Origin: Fimenecus sp900545625
Lineage (GTDB): Bacteria; Bacillota; Clostridia; Oscillospirales; Acutalibacteraceae
DNA length: 64,000 bases
Direction: 5' to 3'
Assembly: GCA_963931525.1 (NCBI GenBank)
Contig: OZ007023.1
Location: 1,240,001-1,304,000 of the forward strand
This document shows, one piece after another, positions 24,330 to 33,180 of this stretch (positions within the stretch are counted from its first letter, which is position 1; the number at the start of each line of letters is the position of its first letter). Made by a program: the position numbers and the translations under genes. A model generated the notes under the pieces. That model made no database searches. It worked only from the letters and a program-made list of their open reading frames with translations, and had not been told where the DNA came from.

Positions 24330-26720
24330 ATGGAAAAGCTGCATGAATATTTACAAGCCGCACCGGCGCCCGCGCCTTGCGCGCAAAACGTGATCCTTGC
24401 GGGAAATACGCGTATAAGCGTCCTGCTCGAGTGCGTCATCCGCATCGAGCACGGCACGCAAGAGGGCTTCACGGACGCGGCGACGCAGTCTGTCTGGTAT
24501 CGCGATCACGGCGCGGTGGAATTTCAGACCGAAAAACACGGCGCTGTGCTGACGGTGCAAACGGCAAAATCGTCGTTTGCGGTCAACACGGTGTCTGGCA
24601 AACTGCTGTATGCGGTCGTGGACGGCAAACGGGTGCGCCCCTGCCGCCGCCATAATCTTAAGGGCACCGCGCGCACGCTCGACGCGACCTTCGGGCCGAT
24701 CCCATTAAAGGATGGTGTTTTGTCCTCCGACGGCGTTGCGCTGCTTGATGACAGTAAGTCTCTGCTGCTCGACCACGACGGCATGGTCACACAACGCCCC
24801 GCAAATGAACGGGACGTGTATGTGTTCGCCTTCGGCGATGACTATATCGGCGCGGTACGCGCGCTGTTTGCCATTACGGGCAGCGTCCCGCTGGTGCCGC
24901 GCTTTGCGCTGGGAAATTGGTGGAGCCGTTATTACCCGTACAGCCAGGCAGAATACGAAAATCTGATGCTCGAATTCGCCCGCAAGGACATCCCGCTGAC
25001 CGTCGCCACGGTGGATATGGACTGGCACTGGGTGGATCTCGAAGCGCAGTTCCATGAAAAATTCAAAAAGACCTGGGGCAGCACCTCGGGCTGGACGGGC
25101 TACAGCTGGAACACCGATCTGTTCCCTGATCCCAAAGGCTTTTTGCAGTTCCTGCATGCACAGAATTTAAAGGTCACGCTCAACCTGCATCCGGCGGACG
25201 GCTTCCGCTGGTTTGAGGACTGCTATCCCGAAATGGCAAAGGCCATGGGCGTGGACGCCGAAAAGCGCGAGCCCGTGGAATTCGACATTGCCGACCCGAA
25301 ATTTATCAACAGCTACCTTGACATCGGGCACCATCCGTATGAAGCGGACGGCGTGGATTTCTGGTGGATCGACTGGCAGCAGGGCACGAAAAGCAAGCTT
25401 GCGGGGCTCGATCCGCTGTGGTCTTTGAACCATTATCACTATTTGGATAACGGCAGAGATGCGCACCGCCCGATGATCCTGTCACGCTATGCCGGGATCG
25501 GCTCGCACCGCTATCCGCTCGGCTTTTCGGGTGATACGGCAATGAATTGGCGCGTACTGCGCTTCCAGCCGTATTTTACGGCGACGGCGACGAACTGCGG
25601 CTATACCTGGTGGAGCCACGACATCGGCGGGCATCATTTCGGCGAACACAGCGACGAGCTGTATGTGCGCTGGGTGCAGTTTGGCGTGTTTGCGCCCATC
25701 CTGCGCCTGCACTCGACCTCCAACGACCTGTTCGGCAAAGAACCTTGGAATTACGCTTGGGCAGCCGATACGCTTGCGACAAAGGCACTTCGCCTGCGCC
25801 ATGCGCTGATCCCGTATATCTATGCGATGAACTACCGCACGCACGCCGAAGGGCGCGCACTGTGCGAACCGCTGTATTACACCTGCCCGAAAGAACCGGA
25901 CGCTTACCGCTGTAAAAACGGGTATCTGTTCGGCTCGGAATTGCTCGTCTGCCCTGTGACCTCCAAGCGGGACGCCCGCACAAAGGTCGCCGTGACCAAG
26001 GTGTACCTTCCCGAAGGGCGCTGGACGCATTTCTTCACGGGCGCGGTCTATAAAGGCGGCAGGACAGTCTGCGTGCACAGCGACATGGATTCCATCCCCG
26101 TGTTCGCAAAGGCGGGCGCGATCATTCCGCTCTCGTGTGATGCAGGCAACAGCGTCCGCAATCCCGAACATATGGAGCTGCGCCTGTACCGCGGGAACAA
26201 CACCTTTACTTTGTATGAGGACGACGGCGAGACGCGCGCATTCGAGCAGGGGGATTGCAGCAAGACCGAGATCACGCTTGCGGAAACAGAAAAGACGCTG
26301 ACGCTTCGCATTTCGGGCGGGGAAGAAAAGCCGTATATGCCCCAAACCCGTACCTGGACGCTGTGCTTTGCCGATGTTGCGGACGCCGCCGGCATGCAGA
26401 TCACGGTAGAAGGGAAGCCCATAGAAGCGCAGCCCCAAGCCGTTCCCGACGCAGGGCTTACCGTCACGCTGCCGCCGCTGCCTGTCGGCACGTCGGTAAA
26501 GGTCACACTTGAGGGCGTGCATGCGCGTGAAAACCCGCCGTATAAGGAGCGCATCCGCAATATCTTAACGCACTTCAACGCCAACAACATGAAAAAGTCC
26601 GCGACCTATCAGGGGCTTAAAAACAAAGCGACCTTGGAGGAGGCTGTTGCGGCGGCAAAGCGCGTGAAAAACCGCGCACTGCGCGCCCAGCTTCTCGAAG
26701 CACTGTGCGATATGGAGTGA
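24330..26720 (+). CDS. GH31 family alpha-glycosidase
   Basis: 796 aa from the ATG at 24330, which has AAGAGGAA upstream; the longer frame from 24144 overlaps the sulfatase and is rejected. The GH31 order is visible: N-terminal beta-sandwich, barrel entry FALGNWWSRYYPYS, DMDWHW, then nucleophile D348 in DFWWIDWQQG and acid/base D402 in GFSGDTAMNW. A distal beta domain and a helical tail (KKSATYQGLKNKATLEEAVA) complete it. The substrate is not fixed by sequence: alpha-glucosides, alpha-GalNAc or sulfoquinovose are known in the family. No signal peptide. It is the last gene of the cluster. Confidence 0.88.
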   Translation: MEKLHEYLQAAPAPAPCAQNVILAGNTRISVLLECVIRIEHGTQEGFTDAATQSVWYRDHGAVEFQTEKHGAVLTVQTAKSSFAVNTVSGKLLYAVVDGKRVRPCRRHNLKGTARTLDATFGPIPLKDGVLSSDGVALLDDSKSLLLDHDGMVTQRPANERDVYVFAFGDDYIGAVRALFAITGSVPLVPRFALGNWWSRYYPYSQAEYENLMLEFARKDIPLTVATVDMDWHWVDLEAQFHEKFKKTWGSTSGWTGYSWNTDLFPDPKGFLQFLHAQNLKVTLNLHPADGFRWFEDCYPEMAKAMGVDAEKREPVEFDIADPKFINSYLDIGHHPYEADGVDFWWIDWQQGTKSKLAGLDPLWSLNHYHYLDNGRDAHRPMILSRYAGIGSHRYPLGFSGDTAMNWRVLRFQPYFTATATNCGYTWWSHDIGGHHFGEHSDELYVRWVQFGVFAPILRLHSTSNDLFGKEPWNYAWAADTLATKALRLRHALIPYIYAMNYRTHAEGRALCEPLYYTCPKEPDAYRCKNGYLFGSELLVCPVTSKRDARTKVAVTKVYLPEGRWTHFFTGAVYKGGRTVCVHSDMDSIPVFAKAGAIIPLSCDAGNSVRNPEHMELRLYRGNNTFTLYEDDGETRAFEQGDCSKTEITLAETEKTLTLRISGGEEKPYMPQTRTWTLCFADVADAAGMQITVEGKPIEAQPQAVPDAGLTVTLPPLPVGTSVKVTLEGVHARENPPYKERIRNILTHFNANNMKKSATYQGLKNKATLEEAVAAAKRVKNRALRAQLLEALCDME

Positions 26721-26742
26721 GTCTCACAAAAGTACAGAAAAA

Positions 26743-26775
26743 GCCCGAGACGTCTTATGCGTCTCGGGCTTCTTT
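26743..26775. terminator. Bidirectional terminator between GH31 and PHP genes
   Basis: GCCCGAGACG / CGTCTCGGGC stem, T-rich downstream on plus and A5 upstream (T5 on minus). It closes both convergent transcripts. Confidence 0.85.
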
Positions 26776-26782
26776 ATCCTGC

Positions 26783-27457
26783 TTATTTCCGAATCAGCTG
26801 ATATTCTCCCGCCCGCAGCACTGCGAGCAGCTCGCCGTTCGTTCGAATTTCCGTATCCGTCTCTATCCCGCCGCGCGCGGTATCCTCCATTTTATGGTAA
26901 TCCGAGCCCGAAATGCCGGGCTTTTTGTGTTTCTCCGCCCAAATCTTTGCTATGGCATTGCGCGAATCGTGCCGCACACAGGCATTGTATACCTCAAATC
27001 CGTCGGGCAGTGCGGGGTCGACGACGCGGATCCCGTCGCGGAACGGGTGCGCCTGATAGACAAGCATCCCGTTTTCGTGCGCAAGCTTCATAAAGGATTT
27101 CAGCCGCATATCCAAAAGCCCTTCGGTACGGTATAAAAAATCCTCCGTCACGCCGTAAACCAGATAGTCATTGATGTTGCCGGGCGCGGTAAAGCGCAGC
27201 TCCATCCCCAAAAGCACGTGCAGCCCCGTGCCCTTTGCCGCCTGCTTTGCCGCACGGTAGCCGCTGAGGAATATATCTGCTTTTTCCCGCTGCGTTGCTC
27301 CCGAAAAGGGGTCAAATGTCCTGTGACTGAAGTGGTCGGTCACCACAAGTGTGCTGTAACCTTGCTTCACATAATTTTGCACCAGCTGTGCCGCGCTGTC
27401 CTCGCCGCAGCGGCTGGTTTCGGCGGTGTGCGCGTGCAGTTCCGTAAGATACGGCAT
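26783..27457 (-). CDS. PHP-domain metal-dependent phosphoesterase
   Basis: 224 aa. PHP motifs in order: ELHAHTAETS (two His), LVVTDHF, a Glu in LLGMELRF, AHPFRDG and the final SGSDYHKM. These bind a trinuclear metal site that hydrolyses phosphoesters. It most resembles the small stand-alone PHP proteins related to polymerase-type PHP domains and histidinol phosphatase; the substrate cannot be told. It is monocistronic and convergent with the glycan cluster. Confidence 0.88.
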   Translation of the reverse strand: MPYLTELHAHTAETSRCGEDSAAQLVQNYVKQGYSTLVVTDHFSHRTFDPFSGATQREKADIFLSGYRAAKQAAKGTGLHVLLGMELRFTAPGNINDYLVYGVTEDFLYRTEGLLDMRLKSFMKLAHENGMLVYQAHPFRDGIRVVDPALPDGFEVYNACVRHDSRNAIAKIWAEKHKKPGISGSDYHKMEDTARGGIETDTEIRTNGELLAVLRAGEYQLIRK

Positions 27458-27606
27458 GGCTTTCCATCTCCCTTGAACGGCAGCAGATTCCGTCTGTGCC
27501 TATACAACTATTCTACCACAGAGCTGCCGCTGCAAAACAGGGCGAAAAATACCGAATTTTTGTCTGCCGGGCTGTAATTTTCTGTAGCTTTCACAGGATT
27601 TTCAAA

Positions 27607-27635
27607 TTGCATTTTTCGCATATATGTATTATGAT
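27607..27635 (+). promoter_or_regulatory. Sigma-A promoter of the Stn-like operon
   Basis: TTGCAT (27607-27612), 17-bp spacer, TATGAT (27630-27635). A GGCTTTC/GAAAGCC hairpin (27646-27664) lies in the leader. Confidence 0.75.
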
Positions 27636-27692
27636 TATAAGGCATGGCTTTCACGTGCGAAAGCCGATTCGGAAATGTTGGAGGAAATGAGA

Positions 27693-28193
27693 ATGGATTG
27701 TGCTTGTCAGGCCAAAAAAAGCGATCTCTCGCTTTTGGACGGCGTTTTGGATACATACGCTGATGTCCCCGGAAGCCTCATCACGATTTTGCAGCACGCG
27801 CAGGAGATCTATGGCTATCTGCCGCAGGATGTGATTCGGTACATCTCGGAGCGCACGGGTGTAAAGCCCGCCAAGATCATGGGCGTCGCTACATTTTATA
27901 CGCAGTTCCGCCTGCAGCCGGTCGGGAAATACCTGATCATGCTCTGCAAGGGGACGGCGTGCCACGTCAACGGGTCGGACGGAATCGAAAAAACGATCAC
28001 GGAAACACTCGGCATAAAGGACGGCGAGACCACTGCAGACGGGCTGTTTACGCTTAAAAACGTCGCGTGTTTAGGGTGCTGCAGTCTGTCGCCCGTGATG
28101 ATGATCAACGACGAGACTTACGGCAGGCTCACACCGGACAAGACGAAGAAAATTTTGGCGGATCTTGCTGCCGCGGCAAAGGAGGGCGCTTGA
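27693..28193 (+). CDS. stnA: NuoE-like [2Fe-2S] subunit of an electron-bifurcating complex (StnA-like)
   Basis: 166 aa from the ATG at 27693, with GGAGG in front; upstream ATG at 27624 is not supported. A helical domain (YGYLPQDVIRYISERTGVKP) is followed by a thioredoxin-like [2Fe-2S] domain with Cys in CKGTACHVNG and CLGCC (C-x4-C ... C-x3-C). This is the 24-kDa/HydC-like subunit that passes electrons to the flavin subunit encoded next. It ends 1 nt before the next start, so the products are made together. The gene name follows the Sporomusa-type three-subunit order and is inferred. Confidence 0.85.
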   Translation: MDCACQAKKSDLSLLDGVLDTYADVPGSLITILQHAQEIYGYLPQDVIRYISERTGVKPAKIMGVATFYTQFRLQPVGKYLIMLCKGTACHVNGSDGIEKTITETLGIKDGETTADGLFTLKNVACLGCCSLSPVMMINDETYGRLTPDKTKKILADLAAAAKEGA

Positions 28194-28194
28194 T

Positions 28195-29946
28195 ATGATG
28201 AAGATCGTTGTGGGCGCGGGCTCATGCGGCATTGCCGCAGGCGCGCAGAAGGTCTATGACGCGCTGGAAAGCCTTTTGCCCGAAAACGCGGCGCTGTCCG
28301 TTACGGGCTGCAACGGCATGTGCTTTGCCGAGCCGATCGTGGATCTGTATGATGAAAACGGTGCGCTTACGCGCCTTACGCGCGTCGGCGAAGCGGATGC
28401 GCCCCGCATTGCTGAAGCGGTAAAAAACAATGACCTTGCGGCGATCGCGGATCTGAAGATCTCCGATGATGACGCGCAGTTTTTAGAGAAGCAGACGCGC
28501 ATCGCCCTGCGGCACTGCGGTGTGATCGATCCAGAAAGCATCGAAGAATATGAAAACGCGGGCGGCTACACGGCTATCCGCCGCGCGCTTTTCGATATGA
28601 CGCCTGAAACGGTTATTGCGGAGATCAAGACCTCGGGACTTGCCGGGCGCGGCGGTGCGGGCTTCCCGACATGGTTCAAATGGAATGCCGCGCGCAATGC
28701 CGAGGGTGAGGAAAAATACCTCATCTGTAATGCCGACGAGGGCGATCCCGGCGCGTTTATGGACAGGGCCGTCATTGAGGGCGACCCGCACGGGCTCATA
28801 GAAGGGATGCTCATCGGCGCATATGCCATCGGCGCCAAAGAGGCGATCGTGTACGTCCGCGCGGAATATCCGCTTGCGATCCGGCGCCTTACACGCGCGA
28901 TCAAACAGGCGGAAGAAAAAGGCTATCTCGGCGACAATATCTTCGGCAGCGGTTACAAGTGCACCATGCGCATTAAGGCGGGCGCGGGCGCGTTCGTCTG
29001 CGGTGAGGAGACCGCGCTGATCGAGTCCTTGGAGGGCAGCCGCGGCATGCCGCGCTTAAAGCCGCCTTTCCCCGCCGAAGCAGGGTATTGGCACAAGCCT
29101 TCAAATATCAACAATGTCGAGACTTTTGCAAATGTCCCGTGGATCCTCGAAAACGGCGGCGAAGCCTTTGCCGCCATGGGTACCGAGGGCAGCAAGGGCA
29201 CCAAGGTCTTTGCCTTAACAGGCAAGATCCGCCGCGGCGGGCTTGTCGAGATCCCCATGGGAAAAACGCTGCGCGACGTGATCTTTGACATCGGCGGCGG
29301 TATCCGCGACGGCAAACGCTTTAAGGCGGTTCAGATGGGCGGCCCGTCGGGCGGGTGTATCCCCGAAAGCCTTTTGGATACCGTCATCGACTACAAGGCG
29401 CTGGGCGCCACGGGTGCGATCATGGGCTCCGGCGGCATGGTCGTTATGGACGAGAGCACCTGCATGGTCGGCATGGCAAAATTTTTTCTTGATTTCACGG
29501 CCAAAGAGTCCTGCGGCAAGTGCGTGCACTGCCGCCTGGGTACCAAGCGGATGCTCGAAGTCCTCACCCGCATCACCGAGGGCGAGGGGCAGGAGGGCGA
29601 CATTGAGCTTTTGGAGGAGCTTTGCGCCGGTATTAAGGACGGCGCGCTGTGCGGCTTAGGACAGACGGCGCCCAATCCCGTGCTCACGACCATCCGCTAT
29701 TTCCGCGATGAATTTGAGGCGCACATCCGCGACAAACGCTGCCCTGCGGGCGAGTGCACGGCGCTCACGACCTATTCCATCAACCCCGAAAAGTGCATCG
29801 GCTGCACCAAATGTGCGCGCGGCTGCCCGGTCGGGGCGATCACGGGAACGGTCAAGCAGCCGCACAAGATCGATCCGGCGCTTTGTATCAAGTGCGGCAA
29901 ATGTGTCGAGAACTGCAACTTCGGCGCCGTGGAGGTAAACGCATGA
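28195..29946 (+). CDS. stnB: NuoF-like FMN/Fe-S flavoprotein subunit (StnB-like)
   Basis: 583 aa. It starts with a thioredoxin-like domain (residues 1-80; Cys in GSCG and GCNGMC). Then comes the NuoF core: FMN/NADH loops GLAGRGGAGFPTWFKW, CNADEGDPGAFMDR and GAGAFVCGEETALIESLEGS. The N3-type cluster ligands are ESCGKCVHCRLG plus a later C. It ends with two ferredoxin clusters (CIGCTKCARGC and CIKCGKCVENC). This is the layout of HydB/HylB/StnB subunits that carry the bifurcating FMN. Its TGA overlaps the ATG of the third gene. Confidence 0.88.
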   Translation: MMKIVVGAGSCGIAAGAQKVYDALESLLPENAALSVTGCNGMCFAEPIVDLYDENGALTRLTRVGEADAPRIAEAVKNNDLAAIADLKISDDDAQFLEKQTRIALRHCGVIDPESIEEYENAGGYTAIRRALFDMTPETVIAEIKTSGLAGRGGAGFPTWFKWNAARNAEGEEKYLICNADEGDPGAFMDRAVIEGDPHGLIEGMLIGAYAIGAKEAIVYVRAEYPLAIRRLTRAIKQAEEKGYLGDNIFGSGYKCTMRIKAGAGAFVCGEETALIESLEGSRGMPRLKPPFPAEAGYWHKPSNINNVETFANVPWILENGGEAFAAMGTEGSKGTKVFALTGKIRRGGLVEIPMGKTLRDVIFDIGGGIRDGKRFKAVQMGGPSGGCIPESLLDTVIDYKALGATGAIMGSGGMVVMDESTCMVGMAKFFLDFTAKESCGKCVHCRLGTKRMLEVLTRITEGEGQEGDIELLEELCAGIKDGALCGLGQTAPNPVLTTIRYFRDEFEAHIRDKRCPAGECTALTTYSINPEKCIGCTKCARGCPVGAITGTVKQPHKIDPALCIKCGKCVENCNFGAVEVNA

Positions 29947-32771
29947 GTTTGATTCAAATTACCATAGATAACCAGCCGCTGCAGGTGGAGGCGGGTACAA
30001 CGCTGCTCGCCGCCGCCACCAAAAACGGCTTAAAAATCCCGAACCTCTGCTTTGACGGCAGGGTGGAATTGTACGGCGCATGCGGGCTGTGTGTTGTCGA
30101 GGTGGAGGGTACGCCCAAATTGCAGCGCGCCTGCTCGACCAAAGCACGCGACGGCATGGTCGTGCACACGGATTCGGAACGCGTGGTGCGTGCGCGCAAA
30201 ATGGCGCTCGAACTTCTGTTGTCCGACCACGACGGCGACTGCAAAGCGCCCTGCACCAAGGCGTGCCCCGCAGGCACGGACTGCCAGGGGTATGTGGGGC
30301 TCATTGCCAACGGCGAATACACCGAAGCGACGCGCCTTATCAAAGAGAAGATCCCGCTGCCCTCGTCTATCGGGCGCGTTTGCCCGCACCCTTGTGAAAA
30401 GGAGTGCCGCCGCCGCTTTGTGGATGAGCCGATCTCCATCGCGTCCCTCAAAGCCTTTGCCTCCGATATGGATATGGCGAGCAGCACGCCATTCGTCCCG
30501 TCTGTCGAGCCCGATACGGGCAAGCGCGTCGCCGTGGTCGGCGGCGGCCCCGGCGGGCTTACCGCGGCATATTTCCTGCGCCGTCAGGGGCATGCCGTTA
30601 CCGTTTTGGACGCGATGCCGAAAATGGGCGGGATGCTGCGCTACGGTATCCCCGAATACCGTCTGCCCAAAGCCCTCTTAGATCGAGAGATCGCGCAGAT
30701 CGCCGCGCTCGGCGTAGAAATGCAAAATCATGTCCGCGTCGGCGAACAGGTGACGCTTGAAGATTTGCAAAACGAATACGACGCCGTGGTGCTCGCGGCG
30801 GGCGCCTGGCGCTCAAGCGCGATGCGCGTACCCGGCGAGGATGCCTCCCGCGTGGTGGGCGGCATTGACTTCCTGCGCACGGTAGCCCTCGGCGAGCCGA
30901 TGGCGATCGGCGATCGCGTGACGGTCGTCGGCGGCGGCAACACCGCTATGGACGCCTGCCGCACAGCGGTGCGTCTTGGCGCAAAGCAGGTTACGGTGCT
31001 CTATCGGCGCTCGCGCGAGGAAATGCCGGCGGAGGACATTGAGATCCGTGAAGCCACCGAAGAAGGCGTGGAATTCCGTTTCCTGACAACGCCGATCGAA
31101 TTCAAGGACTGCGGCGATACCGTGCAGGCGACCTTGCAGAAAATGCAGCTCGGCGCGCCGGATTTGAGCGGCAGACGCCGCCCCGAACCGATTGAAGGCG
31201 CGGTAGAAGCCGCAGAATTTGATACCGTGATCATGGCGATCGGCCAGTACCCCGACCTTACGGGATTTGAATCGGTCGAGGCGACCAAACGCAATACCGT
31301 TGCCGCCGACGAAGAGACCTTCCGCACCTCCCTGCCCAACGTCTTCGCGGTGGGCGACATGACCAACCGCGGCGCATCCATTGCCATCGCCGCCATCGGC
31401 GAAGCGCAGAAAGCCGCCCTTGTGATCGACCGCTTCTTAAACGGCGAGGAAGCGCGCTATAAAAAGCCGTTTTTGGTGGAACGCACGCTGCCTGTGGAAT
31501 TCTTTGAAAAATTCCCCAAAGCGCCGCGCGTGGAAATGCCCGTGCGCCCGGCAAGTGAGCGGCGCACCGACTTTGGCGAGGTCGCGCTCGGGCTTTCCGA
31601 AGAGGCCGCGCAGAAAGAGGCCATGCGGTGTCTCGAATGCGGCTGCCACGATTATTTTGAGTGCAAGCTGATTGAATATGCCAACGAATACGATGTGAAG
31701 CCCGAACGCTTTGCGGGCGAAAAGCACCATCGCAACGAGGAAGATCTCAATTCCCTCATCGCGCGCAATACCGACAAATGCATTTTGTGCGGGCTTTGCG
31801 TGCGTGTGTGCGACGAGGTCATGGGAAAAACGAATTTAGGGCTTTTGGGCCGCGGCTTTGATACCGTCGTCAGCCCCGAATTTTCCCTGCCGCTCGAAGA
31901 GAGTAGCTGTATGTTCTGCGGGCAGTGCGTTACCGTCTGCCCGACCGGCGCGCTGCGCGAAAAACAGCCTGTCAAAAAACGCGTGCCCGTAAAAGAGAAC
32001 AGCGTAAAATCCGTCTGCAATTTCTGTGCGGCGCTGTGCGAAACCGATGTGCGTTTCCTTGGGAAGACTGTGATGCGTTCGTTGCCCGTGGGCGACAAAG
32101 GGCTTTTGTGCAAGGGCGGCCGCTTCGGCATCTTGGCAGCGAATACGCAAATGCCGCCCGCAACAGAAGAACAGATCGCGGCGTTCCGTGCGAAAATCGC
32201 GTCCTACGGCGACAGCGTGGCGGTCATACTCGGTCCCATGGCAACGCTCGAGGAAGCGGCGTTTGCCAAAGCGAATTTCCCGGCGGTTTATGCCGACGTA
32301 ACGGAGCAAAGCGCAAGCTTTGCGGGGCTTAACCTGCTCGGCATCCCATCCGTTGCCGAATATAAGGGTGAAGCGGCGGCGATTTTGCTGGACTGCAAAA
32401 AACCGTCTGCCGTGACGGCGGAATATACCCTCGCGCTTTCCAACGCCTATACGGAAACCGCGACCGAGCAGCTCTTCACCGCGCCCTTTACGGCGCAGGA
32501 CGGCACATACCTGCGTGCCGACGGTACGCGCGCCGTGCAGCGAGCGGCATTCACTTCTGCGCTTCCGACGGCTCTTGCAGCGCTCGCCGCGCTTTGCGGC
32601 GCATCCGTGCCGAGCAAAGAAACGCTTTTGCAGTCGCTCGAAGTGCAGTACCCGGCGCTTGCAAACGCAAAAGAATGTGGTACAATAGCAAAAGAAGTGA
32701 TCCGCGGCGGCGGGCAGTATAACTGGAACGACAATGCGCCGGTGATCGCCGACTTCTGCGAGAACTTCTGA
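29943..32771 (+). CDS. stnC: Fused NuoG-ferredoxin / NfnB-like FAD subunit (StnC-like)
   Basis: 942 aa. Domain order: plant-type [2Fe-2S] (C36, C47, C50, C64); GltD/NfnB-type 4Fe-4S region (SIGRVCPHPCEKEC, about 150-165); FAD loop VVGGGPGG near 198; NAD(P)H loop VVGGGNTAMDA near 330; CLECGC near 563; two ferredoxin clusters CILCGLCVRVC (about 613) and CMFCGQCVTVC (about 656); an FDH-type 4Fe-4S CNFCAALC (about 692). After 720 there is a short, poorly conserved remnant of a molybdopterin domain. Neither the H-cluster nor a full molybdenum domain is present, so it is not a hydrogenase or formate dehydrogenase. The fusion matches the Sporomusa-type Nfn transhydrogenase that couples NADH, NADPH and ferredoxin. 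Confidence 0.8.
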   Translation: MSLIQITIDNQPLQVEAGTTLLAAATKNGLKIPNLCFDGRVELYGACGLCVVEVEGTPKLQRACSTKARDGMVVHTDSERVVRARKMALELLLSDHDGDCKAPCTKACPAGTDCQGYVGLIANGEYTEATRLIKEKIPLPSSIGRVCPHPCEKECRRRFVDEPISIASLKAFASDMDMASSTPFVPSVEPDTGKRVAVVGGGPGGLTAAYFLRRQGHAVTVLDAMPKMGGMLRYGIPEYRLPKALLDREIAQIAALGVEMQNHVRVGEQVTLEDLQNEYDAVVLAAGAWRSSAMRVPGEDASRVVGGIDFLRTVALGEPMAIGDRVTVVGGGNTAMDACRTAVRLGAKQVTVLYRRSREEMPAEDIEIREATEEGVEFRFLTTPIEFKDCGDTVQATLQKMQLGAPDLSGRRRPEPIEGAVEAAEFDTVIMAIGQYPDLTGFESVEATKRNTVAADEETFRTSLPNVFAVGDMTNRGASIAIAAIGEAQKAALVIDRFLNGEEARYKKPFLVERTLPVEFFEKFPKAPRVEMPVRPASERRTDFGEVALGLSEEAAQKEAMRCLECGCHDYFECKLIEYANEYDVKPERFAGEKHHRNEEDLNSLIARNTDKCILCGLCVRVCDEVMGKTNLGLLGRGFDTVVSPEFSLPLEESSCMFCGQCVTVCPTGALREKQPVKKRVPVKENSVKSVCNFCAALCETDVRFLGKTVMRSLPVGDKGLLCKGGRFGILAANTQMPPATEEQIAAFRAKIASYGDSVAVILGPMATLEEAAFAKANFPAVYADVTEQSASFAGLNLLGIPSVAEYKGEAAAILLDCKKPSAVTAEYTLALSNAYTETATEQLFTAPFTAQDGTYLRADGTRAVQRAAFTSALPTALAALAALCGASVPSKETLLQSLEVQYPALANAKECGTIAKEVIRGGGQYNWNDNAPVIADFCENF
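32659..32686 (+). promoter_or_regulatory. Candidate promoter of the riboswitch transcript, inside stnC
   Basis: TTGCAA (32659-32664), 16-bp spacer, TACAAT (32681-32686), within the last 40 codons of the preceding gene and about 100 nt before the riboswitch. Read-through from the Stn operon is the alternative. Confidence 0.5.
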
Positions 32772-32789
32772 TCTAAAATTTCAAATTCT

Positions 32790-32975
32790 GCTTACAGGTG
32801 CTTCGCGGCGTTGAAAACGCTCTGGGCGAAGTGAAAAGGGAACACGGTGTGAATCCGTGACAGCCCCCGCTACTGTAAACGGTATGGCGCAGCCTATATG
32901 CCACTGAAGCAAACGCTTTGGGAAGGCGGCGGCGTCGGATGCCGTAAGCCAGGAGACCTGCCTGTAAGTGAAGGC
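32790..32975 (+). promoter_or_regulatory. Cobalamin (AdoCbl-type) riboswitch
   Basis: Conserved elements in order: ACAGGTGCTTCG (P2/P3 start), AAAAGGGAACACGGTG, GTGACAGCCCCCGCTACTGT, CCACTG, GGGAAGGC, and the B12 box GTAAGCCAGGAGACCTGCC (32944-32962). It precedes a terminator and two surface-protein genes, so high cobalamin should shut them off. Confidence 0.95.
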
Positions 32976-33088
32976 AAGGTGCGCCGGAAATGCGGTACGC
33001 CTTGCCTTGGGCAAAATTCTTTCGGTGGGAGAGAAGTATGCGAATGTAACGGCAAAGGCGCGCGGCGTCTTCCTTTTGTTCGCATCAA

Positions 33089-33116
33089 GCGGGGCTCTCA
33101 CGAGCCCCGCTTTTTT
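33089..33116 (+). terminator. Riboswitch-controlled terminator
   Basis: GCGGGGCTC / GAGCCCCGC with a 4-nt loop and T6, between the aptamer and the first gene; the expression platform. Confidence 0.88.
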
Positions 33117-33180
33117 GCGGAAAGGAGGGAAAGTAGCACTTAAATACGCTTTTTTAATAAAATGAAAGGAAGACAACGCC

